From positions 14,626,001 through 14,690,000 of the forward strand of contig NC_091017.1 of assembly GCF_041296385.1 (NCBI RefSeq): a DNA stretch of 64,000 bases, given 5' to 3'. How positions within the stretch are numbered: the stretch's first letter is position 1; each line of letters starts with the position of its first letter. A program made the translations under genes and the position numbers. Below are positions 55,001 to 64,000 of this stretch, one piece after another. The notes under the pieces were generated by a model. It did not search any database and was not told where the DNA came from. It was given only the letters and a program-made list of their open reading frames with translations. This DNA is from Aphelocoma coerulescens. Taxonomy: Eukaryota; Chordata; Aves; Passeriformes; Corvidae.

Positions 55001-58000
55001 GGCCTCGCCAGAGCTCAAAGGCATTTGGTTCCCAGGTGCATGTTGGGGTTTTGGCAGGCTCATCCTTCAGCATCCTGGGATATTGCTGTGCCCTATGGAA
55101 TGTAGGAGCCCATGGTGCTGAGCCATGGCAGCTGGGCCAGGAGAGCCACAGGGAAGGTTTTCAAACTGTGTTTGGCCTCTGGAAGGAGAAGGAAGAGCTA
55201 GAGGCTGCAGGCAGCTTTTCCTGGGAAAGGCTGGTGATCAGCTGCAAGGGACTGTGGGCAATACCTTGTGGAAAATGAGAGGAAGCTGAGAGAAGTAAAG
55301 CAGTGCAGGGCCTTGCCTTCTGCAGGAGCCATTCTTCAGCATCAGTTGCCAAAAAGATAAAGCACGATCCTGGCTCTCAAAGTCTTGGGAGTGCAGAGTG
55401 CTGCAACCAGCCCTCAGGCCAGCAGAAGTGGGCAGTGTTTGTCCTTGCTGCTGGGAAGCCCAGTTAAGGAGTGTCAGTGTGAAGTAAGGAGCAGGGATGC
55501 TGCATCTGCCTTGGAGTGGGTGGTGAGGGGGGGGAAGGAGGGGCTGCGTTTCTGAGAGAGGGGTGGAGTCCCTGCCGGCTTCTGCCATCAGCTGGGGGGC
55601 GACTCAGCTCCCTGGGGTAGCCCAAAGGCAACTTGTCTCCACAGTGTGTCTCTGGGCACCCCTGCAGAACATGCATTTGTCCAAATTTGGCTGCTAAATC
55701 CATCACTTTGCCAGGCAATGGGAGAGTGAGAAATGGTAGCTGGGGAGTTGCAAGTCCTGCAGGGGCAAGAACAGGATGGATAAAGTCAGCCAGGATTTGC
55801 ATGAACTGTGTTGCATCTTTCCCGATGTGTGAGATGTCAGTGTCTTGTCCACACTGCTGTGGACTTCAGAAGGACTAGGAGTCTCATTTATTTGGGTGAA
55901 TGAGAAATATTCCTCTTGCTCTAGGACTGGCTTAGAAGAATTGGGAACTATTATTTCTAACTGTTCTTTTTAACTAAGGAAACTTTTTGCTCAACTCTTT
56001 TAAATGCAGAGGCAGCCTGTGCCTTTGAAAGCAAAGCTTGGCTGCCTCAAAGCAAAATTCCATAAAGGAAGCAGACTGCAGGAACATACTTATATAATAA
56101 TAATAACAACAGTAATGATAAATAGTAGCAGTAGTAGCAGGAGTAGTAGTAATTTAAGAAAGGAAACATTGTTCTCTGACTGCCAGGTTGCAAAGGGAAC
56201 ACTGGCATTTTTCTCAGAGGAAGAGGAGGTGACTGTGGGGATTTCAGTTCATTTTCTACCTGGCCTCCATTAGTAACTCCCCCTCAGATGGGCCTTTTAA
56301 TCCTTAGCAGCACTTTATTATTAATGGGCTTGCAGGACATTTCTAGAGCTGTTGGTAAGCAAATGCTGGCTGAGTGCATGTCAATTAGTAAAAAAACTAA
56401 CAAAAAAAACGCAAACAAACTCCTTCTGCCTCCCTCGTTCTTGTTTCAGGAAAAGAAGCCCATTGAGGTGCCATCAACTGAAAACACTTGGAAGGTTGGT
56501 GCTCTTCAATAATAGATCTCTGGTTTTGCCTATGTTTTGCGTCCATTAAGGAATTGGGAATTCCTGAAAATTGGGAATTTCCTTGAAAAAGGAATTGGGT
56601 GGGGAAGAAATACATTGCTGAGCTCCTGTTCACTCAGCAGATGTTTCCCTCACTGAAAGTGTGTTTTGGGGTGTGCTGAGGAGAAGTAGAGGTAAAAGCT
56701 GGAGTTGTAAGATCAGCCTTCCTCTCAGTCTGTGAGTGTAGCATTCTCAAATGCAGTTCTAGAGCCAGAGTGACAACTCATCCCAGGCAGCCTGAGCTGC
56801 TCCTCCCTCAAGCTGGGGGTTGCTTTTCCCGAGTGGCCCTTGTCCAAAGGCTCTGCACCTGCTGCTCATGTCCTGAATGGACGTGCATGACACTTAGAGA
56901 GCTGCTGGTAATCAGATGTTTGCTGAGTGCATGCTTGTTTCCTGTCAATGAGTAAAATACCCAGACAAGCTCACACTGCTTCCCTCTTTCTTGTCTCAGC
57001 CCATTGTGCACATTTATGTGCAGTCCATTGAAGGAATATTGGAGGTAGGTGCTCTTCAATAACAGATCTCCAGGTGGAAGCCTGTACAAATCCATGAGGA
57101 GCTGGATCCCTCTGACTCTCTGCAGGGTGAAACGTTCTCTTGTGTCCATCAGCAAAACTCCTGAGAGCTGCTTCTCTCCCTCTCTTTCCAGAAAATGAGG
57201 AACTCACTGTCACTTCTCCTGCCACCTCTTCAGACGCCTCTGAGAAAAGAGACTTTCAATCTTCCATTGCCAGCAAAGGTAAGCCAGCCCATTTTTGCCA
57301 GGGCTGCTGATAAATTCCAAGAGATCTTTCTGCTGAGCAGAAGTTCAGCTCAGCTGTTTGGCAGCTCTTAGGATGTTTTAAAAGTATTTATTCAAAAATG
57401 CACATGTCCCTAATGTGCCAGCAACACACCGTTTAGGTGTCAGTGGATGTATTTATTGTGAAGCTACACGCTGAACTACTTTGCACTTTGTCCTTTAATC
57501 CTAGGAATCCCAACGTGATGGGCAAGTGGCCAGGGAGTTTCAGAAGAGTTTTGGCCAAGTGGCCAAGGAGTTTCAGAAGAGTTTTGGCCAAGTGGCCAAG
57601 ACTTCTCCCAGAAGCTGTGGCCAAGTGGCCAAGGCTTCTCTGGAAGGTCACGTTACAAGCAAACAGAGCTTCCTGAAGCGTCCTGTGCACACTGACGGGC
57701 CCTTGCCCAGGAAGACCATGGGTATCAAAAGGCCCGGCCAGCCCCTGGTGCCTGATGAATCCAAGAGAGTCCGGAAGGTGGAGAGTGAGCCTGGTCCTTT
57801 GGAGGTCACAGAGAAGCCTTGCAAGGACCAGCCCAAAGTCCTAGAAACAGTGAAGCCAAAAGCCATCAAAAGGACAGAAAGACAAAAAAGACCCACAGAC
57901 AGGAAAGACCTGAAGCCGGCACCTCACAAGCTCTCTGAGAAGCCAAAGGACAAGGGCTCCCAGCAGGCCAACGCCAAAGGCTTTCTGGAGCCCCGGCCCC

Positions 58001-59870
58001 TGGGAGCTGGCCAGGAACGTGACGCTCTCATCCCCAGCAGGCACAGGCCTGGCAATTTGCACAAGGAGAAAGTGCCCTTGCCTCCTGGGGAGAAGAAGTT
58101 GTTCTCGCCTGCAAGGAAGCCGGACTGGAAGAGGAAAGCCATGAAGAGTCCTGAGGAGCCCCCTGGAAAGAAGAAGGTGAGAGGGGCAGGGGGAGGTGGG
58201 TTTGGACAATGACCAAGGTGGTGTTTGGAAAACCCATGTGGAGTTTCCACTTCATAGGTTGGCAGTAGAGCCATGATCCTTCTCTAATGGTGTTACCAAA
58301 CTTCTAAGGGGTGTGTTCCCACCGCTGTTTCCAATTGGTCACAGATCCCCTCCTGAGCAAATGGAAAGCCCTGTAAGCTGTCTAACATGCTCTGGTGTTT
58401 TGGGGCTTTTCTTGGAATCCTAGTTTCCTGCAAGAAGAAATCCCCAGCCCTCCTCTGTCAGAGGAGGTTTTGGCAGCAGGCTGTGGCAGCTTGTGGCTGA
58501 CCAGCCCCCGCCAGCACTGCTGGGTTTCTCTGGGTTTCAGCCCAAGCAGAGCTTTGTAGGGTGGCGGTGCCCCCTTCCTGTGCCCCCCATTACAAGCAGT
58601 GTGGTACTGAGGCACTTGGCACATGGATAAATGGGCAAAAAGCTTGCTTGGGTTTCCTTGGAGCTGCTGTGATGCCAGCAGTGATGCCTGAGAGGTGGCT
58701 GGGTGCACTCAGGGGCTTTCCAGGGAGCCCTTTGCAGAGTCCCTCAGCCATTGCAGTGGCTTTCCCTTGAATTCCAAGAGAGCCCTTCATTTAACTGAGC
58801 AGGTCGATGCTCCCAAGTGTTTTTTGGGAAGCTGACTCCCAAAGGGGCCTGGGTCAGCTGCAGCAAGAGTTGTCTGCAGGCTTCATGGTGAATGGGCACT
58901 GCCTGTGGACTCCCTGACTGCAGGAAATCCCAAGTCAGAGCCTGTATCCCAGACGGGAGTGCAGCCTGGAAGGAGAACTCATTGAGAGCAGCACTGCTGA
59001 GAAGCTGCTCCATGGTTCCATGTTTCTCTGCACTCTGGGAGAGAGGCAGAAACCAGCAGGCACACTGTGGGTAATGCCAAGAGATAAGGGCACTTTCTTT
59101 TACATTTTCTTGGCTTGTAGCAAACGGTTCTGAAGTTTCTCCTTCAGCTGAGCTGATGATTTGCACACTTGATGCTGCACAATCGATGTTATAAAATCTG
59201 TAAAAATCTTTCAGTGATTGGCTCTCTGCCTTAATGGTTCCCGTGCTTCTGGAAGACAATGGCAGCAATTTTCACTGACTGTTTAAATTTCACCCCTCTC
59301 AGATTCTTGTCAATACAATCAGAACCCCCTGCACATCTGGGGGATCTCAGGGATCTCACTCTCCTGTGACTGGAGTTTTTCCTTCCCTTCGATAAGGGGT
59401 GTCACAAAGCACAATTGCTTACCGTTCTTGACTGTGCCCCAAGGCATCTGAATAAGTTTCTGTACCATTCAGACTGAGTAGGAGGACAAAAAGCCCATCC
59501 AGGACAGATGGAATGCTTGTTTTCAGCAATGGAAGGGCCTTACTTTAGATTACAGTTTGCATCGAGAGGTTTAGCAGTTCCATCCCTGCCACTGGAAAGC
59601 AATTAATGTATGCAAGCAAGATAGGTAAAATGTCATTTTAGGTTTACTTGTCAGTGAGCCTGAAAGCTCTATCTGCTGTGCTTGGGTTTCCACTTTGTGA
59701 GTTCCAGTATCTTATTTTTTCTGTTTTCAACCAGAATCTGTAAAACTGAGCTGTATTGGTCTGTACTTTGTGTGAACTTTCAAGACATGAGTGATTTTTT
59801 TTCCTCCTTTTTTCTTTCTTCCTGTTAGAGGGAAGACAAGGGGGATACTCCCAGGAAGAAAAAGGAATGA
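52051..59870 (+). CDS. AFF1-like: AFF1-like truncated gene, copy 3 (spliced)
   Basis: The exons are A 52024-52085 (ATG 52051), B 54038-54158, C 54604-54915, D 56010-56111 (uncertain), E 56450-56494, F 57000-57044, G 57192-57278, H 57505-58176, I 59829-59926 with TGA at 59868-59870. Predicted protein and splice sites match the other copies. It shares the 177-bp intron duplication with copy 2 but has one extra A in the second duplicate (near 54475). The promoter-like segment in unit 2 lies upstream. Confidence 0.8.
54202..54556 (+). repeat. 177-bp tandem duplication in intron B/C, unit 3
   Basis: The two copies are 54202-54378 and 54379-54556; the second is 178 bp because of an inserted A (CTGAAGCTTGCC against CTGAGCTTGCC). 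It has the same junction as unit 2, so it shares the origin. Confidence 0.95.
54604..54915 (+). CDS. AFF1-like: Exon C of copy 3 (P-TEFb-binding helix region)
   Basis: Same protein as exon C of copies 1 and 2, with unchanged splice sites. Confidence 0.87.
57505..58176 (+). CDS. AFF1-like: Exon H of copy 3 (basic exon with 11-residue repeats)
   Basis: 224 open codons, identical in protein to the other copies; the repeat array is at 57520-57651. Confidence 0.85.
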
Positions 59871-60961
59871 AAACACCCAACAAAATAATTTCAGCCTTCA
59901 GCAAACAAAGGCCCCAATAAACTGAAGTGAGTATGCAGTGGTAGGATGTCAGAAAGAAGTGTAAATCTTAGTTTTTGTTCAGAAGGGTGAGACCCAGAAC
60001 CCTATCTCCTGTCCTGGCACTCGAGAGTTTGCTTGGAACATCGTGTGCCTTCTGCAACTCCAGATGCTGCAGACTGGCCTTACCAGGCTGGAAGCACCCG
60101 GTGCAGAAAGCAGCTCTGTAGGTGTGGGTGGGTAAGGGCAGGGAGTCTTTCCCTTCTGACATCCTCTTAAAGCACAGAGGTGTTGGGGCTGACGTTTGGC
60201 TGGGGGAAGGGATGTTCCCATTGCGGTAGGAATGGAAGAGCTTTAATTCTGGAGTTCCTTCCTGCCTTTTTTCAGGGAAAATGAGCAGCTGCCTTAGTCA
60301 TGTGCTGGCTTCTGGGGTGGGAAGGGTAGGAGGTGTTTTTGGGGAGAGAGGGCTCTGGATCAGGTGGGGGATAGTGCTGTGCTCCGTGTCAAACCGTGCT
60401 CTGTGCAGCATCAGCTGTGCCAAGGCAGAGCAGCTGGAGAGCACGTGGGCAGTGAATAGGGACCAAAGCACTGGAAAAGTGGGTGCTGAAAGAGGGGAGA
60501 GGACTGTCCCACGCACAGCAGAGTCAGGCAAGAGGTGCAGCCTCACACCCGAGCCTTCCCACTGGGTTTAACTTCATTGCCTCTTCTGATGCTGCAGCCC
60601 ATGGGCTGGGATTCGCTGTTGGTGTGTTCTTGGAAACTTTGAGAAGCTGACTAAAAATGGTGTCAGTGAGCAGTGGTGAAACAAGGCTGAGAGCTCTTTG
60701 GTGCTGCTTCTTGCTGCCAGAGTTCCCTGGCCATCCTGATTTCAGATGACCAGAAATCTGCTAGGCCACTCTGTTAGTGAATGTGAAAGTCTCTGCCAAT
60801 TAAAAGTCTCTCTCGCTTGAAGCCTCTCAGCTTTGGAAGTGTTGCCTACTTGAGGCACTGGCAAGAACTGGCCAGTTCAGGATGTAGCCAAGTTTGTCAG
60901 AAATCCCTACGGTGTGTGTGCATCATATTCATGAATTTGCTTCTCTTGTCCTGACCATCAG

Positions 60962-61983
60962 AAGCTTCATTCCAAACCGAGAGGAAAACTGTGGTGCTGC
61001 CACCACTGCCGGCCATGACTGCTGCACAACGGGCACCAAACTCGACCACGACGGCTCAAAAGAGCCCCAGAACCGAGAGTGACGACCTGGACCTGCCTGC
61101 CATGGATAACCCTGCCAGGAACCAGGATCCTTTGTTTGCCACGCTCAGGAAAGTGGAGAAAGATCCCGAGGAACTATCCCAGGGCATCAACACTGGTATC
61201 CAGGAGAGCTGGCGGGAGGTTTCCTGCAACCCACGCGTGCTGTGTGGTTCTCTTCAGAAACGCCCTCTCACCTAAGTGACCACTTCTGGTTGTGGGCAAC
61301 TGCAGATACAAGCCTGGTGGGAGGAGGAGTACGTTTATAATAAGAAAGGGTGGTTTGCTTAAAATGAAGAAACAACAAAGCTGTGGGTTTGGCTGCAACC
61401 TGGGCCTAAGGTTTTATAGCTTTTTTTACAAACTTGCTCATGACCCTTGCAGCTTTGCATTCCCTGGTAATAAAATTGGATTACTTGGCTGTTTGCTGAT
61501 GGCTCGGGGTGCGGGGTCTAGGGCGTTGGGGGGTGTGTGTTAGGCCAGCCTGTGCACACTGTAGTAGCTGCCTTCTCACTGCTTGCTTTTTCCTGACAAT
61601 TTTCCTGCTTGCAGCCCTCACAGCTCTTTCAGCCACTGAGCGAGGAAACCTGCTGCTGGATTTCTCCGCGCTTGGGAAAAGTGTAATGGTGCAAAGCATT
61701 GTGAGCTGCCAGGTGAGAAGCCAAGGTTCCATTTCCATTGTCGGAGGGATTGCTGGGGAAGAAGGCAAGAGGGGGAGAGCCTGGAGAAGAGACTGTGCCT
61801 GGGACCAATGAACATTTTCTCTGGAAACTTAGGAGAGCCAGGCTTTGGAATGGCTTTAGGCATCTCTCTCTGACCAGCTTGTTCTCTGTGGTTTTTCAGG
61901 GATCTGCAGGGGATGACAGGAATCCTTTCCCAGTGACTTTGCTGCCAAATGAAGACAAGACAAGAAGACCTCAAGTCTGAACA
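60962..61983 (+). pseudogene. AFF1-like: AFF1-like exon remnants J, K, L of copy 3
   Basis: J 60962-61275 (TAA), poly(A) signal 61469, K 61615-61712, L 61900-61983 (TGA at 61978-61980). Same state as in copies 1 and 2. Confidence 0.5.
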
Positions 61984-64000
61984 GTAAGTGTTTGTTTTAC
62001 AGCCCTGCCTGGAGTTTCTGCAGCCACCAGGCAGGGCTGGCCCTGCAGCCACCCTGGCTTCTGCTTCCTCATGAGCACCTCCTTTAGGAGAAAGGAGAGA
62101 GATTGGGGAGAGCTGCCCTGTGAGGGCAGCACCTGCTAAGTAGCTTGGCTACAGCTGGGCAGCACTTGAATTTTTGACTCCTTGCTGGGCCTGTGACCAG
62201 TATTGGCCAACAGAAATTCCTCGAGTTGCTGCCACATTTTTTATTGTACACCTTAGTCATTACAAATGTTGTGTTGTCCTGTGGTGCAAGCAGTGGGGAA
62301 TACTCAGAAGCTGTAACCTGCCATCCCACGGGGCCTTTGCAGTGTCATTTTCCATAAAACACAAAGCTCTGTGAGCCCCTCTGGGCAAAGGGATGCATTG
62401 CCTTGATCTGCTGGCAAGCTTGCAAAAGAAAATGAGCACGATGTGCCTGGCTGAAGGGCTGGGAGGCTGTAAAAACCCTCTCCCTAAAGCGGCACCTGCT
62501 GAAAGCCAAAAGGCTTTGCAGGTCCTCTTGGAGCCAAGTGACTGCAGTCATTGACTGGACTCTGCCAGTGTGCCTGTTGGATGAGTCCAACCAAATGTTT
62601 TCTCTTCCCTCCCTTTGTCCCAGACCTTTCTGCTGGACAAAGCCAAGTGACGTGACCAAGAGCCGGACTGACCTCGTGCACCGAATGAGACCGAATTTAC
62701 AGTGACCCAGACTGGAATCCAGTGTGCCTTGACTGGGTCTCCAGGATGTAAATAGTTCCAAGTTCTCTGTTCTTTTGAAGCCTTACAAACAGTTCTGTTT
62801 TGTTTTTATTGTTCAATGCAAAGATCTGCATATTATTTTTGTTTGAAATACAGTTGTAAGTTATTTTGGTTACCTTTGGGAAACTTTGTGGTTTTTGAGG
62901 GTAATGCTTTTCTGCCTTGCAAAAGAAGAGATGGAGGGGGGTACCTGCCTTTAAAAAGACCACGTGAAATTTTTGGAAAGGCTGGTTATTTACTTTAAAA
63001 ATAATGATTGGAACAAAACTGTTAGCACTTTCTGCTTAAAATCTGAGCCCAAAGAAAGGTTGGTGAGTTATGCTGTGGTCTGCACTTCATTAGAATGGCC
63101 TAAGCATGGCAGAATTGGGTCTGTTGGCAAACAACCGCAAAGTCAGAACAGAAAACGGGACTGTTTGGGAAACAACTCCTTCTCACACACTCAGCTGTGG
63201 TAAATGCAGAGATAGTTGTGACTGGAGTGAAAGGAGCTGGTGCTGACTCCAGCTGTGCACAGCTGTAATTAGCAGCCCTCACTCTGCCCTGAGCCAGTCA
63301 TACAGTGCCATGCACGAGTGATCCCTACATTGTCCCTTCCTGGTGCAGTATCTGGCATCTGCTGACTGAGATGCCATCATCTAATGTAGCTTCACTTTGG
63401 AATTTACTAGGAAAACAAACAAAAACAGAGCAAATGCTCATAAGCTCTGCTCAGTTTTGGCCTGTTAAGAACACCGATCCAAAGGCAGCAGTTTTGTGTA
63501 AACAGAAATGATGAAAAGTCAGCTTTGCTGAGGAGTCCCAGATGCAGATTTCCTGTACAGCAGCACAGCTCCTACTGGCACAGGACATGAGTTCCTATTT
63601 GCCTGTGACTGATTTGCAAACACCTGCTGAGAACAAGCTGAGTAACCACACTTGGCTCTTCAAAAAGTCCAACAACGTGATATGTGTAGCAGTGTTAACA
63701 GCCAGGCCACAGCATGTCACACGTTGAATTGTCCTCGCAGCCCTCGAAGAAATCAGTTAAACTGCTTAAACTTAGCGAACCCTAAAGGAAAATGCTTTAA
63801 TGCTGAAGCTTTAAAAGTATCCATTTTCACCAAAATGCCATCAAAGAATCCCAATCCAAAACAAACCACGAGCATTTGGTTTTAAAGTAGTCTAAATAAA
63901 AACTTTTTGAGCAAGCAGAAGGGAAAGATTTATTAAGTAGCTAAGCAGCACTTCATTTGTAATAGTGGTTGAGTGTACACATGCAGTAAGTGAAAGGAGC

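Larger units (their letters stand above)
51796..64000. repeat. Tandem array unit 3 (partial, cut by window end)
   Basis: This is the first 12,205 bp of a third copy. Its offset from unit 2 is +23744, becoming +23745 after a one-base insertion near 54475. It shares the 177-bp intron duplication and the extra hexanucleotide with unit 2, so units 2 and 3 look closer to each other than to unit 1. The window ends before the LTR site, so its retroviral state cannot be seen. Confidence 0.97.

Overview
The window looks like avian nuclear DNA. It carries CR1 retrotransposon ends, a betaretrovirus-like provirus, an ERVL-type LTR with TGTAG/CTACA ends, and spliced exons of an AF4/FMR2 family gene closest to AFF1. 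There are no bacterial operons, and almost every long open frame is a shadow or chance frame. All protein comparisons rest on remembered family sequences; no search was run.

Layout: the window is a head-to-tail tandem array. Unit 1 covers 1-28051, unit 2 covers 28052-51795 (23,744 bp), and unit 3 starts at 51796 and is cut by the window end. The copies are nearly identical. Most of the length difference comes from two events. Unit 1 holds a 4,864-bp provirus where unit 2 has a 374-bp solo LTR. Units 2 and 3 carry a 177-bp tandem duplication and one extra hexanucleotide in an intron.

Each unit holds one AFF1-like gene on the plus strand over its first ~10 kb. Exons A-I (229-7947 in unit 1) join in frame from an ATG at 256 to a TGA at 7889, predicting about 437-486 residues depending on two optional in-phase exons. 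The part that matches the cyclin T/P-TEFb-contacting segment of AFF proteins is kept, as are pieces of the ALF domain and a basic middle region. The Ser/Asp-rich activation region, the AF9/ENL-binding motif and the C-terminal homology domain are missing. Further AFF1-like exon remnants follow (8983-10004) but cannot be joined in frame.

Downstream of the gene each unit has about 13-18 kb without recognisable genes. It contains the provirus or solo LTR, CR1 fragments, an ERVL-type LTR of 1,292 bp, a GC-rich block, and a CpG-rich segment with four 50-bp tandem repeats. That segment lies 2.6-2.9 kb upstream of the next unit's start exon and is the best promoter candidate.

The most interesting points are the near-identical array of truncated AFF1-like genes that keep the P-TEFb-contact segment but lack other scaffold parts, and the provirus/solo-LTR pair at one site, where the solo LTR is a chimera of the two proviral LTRs.
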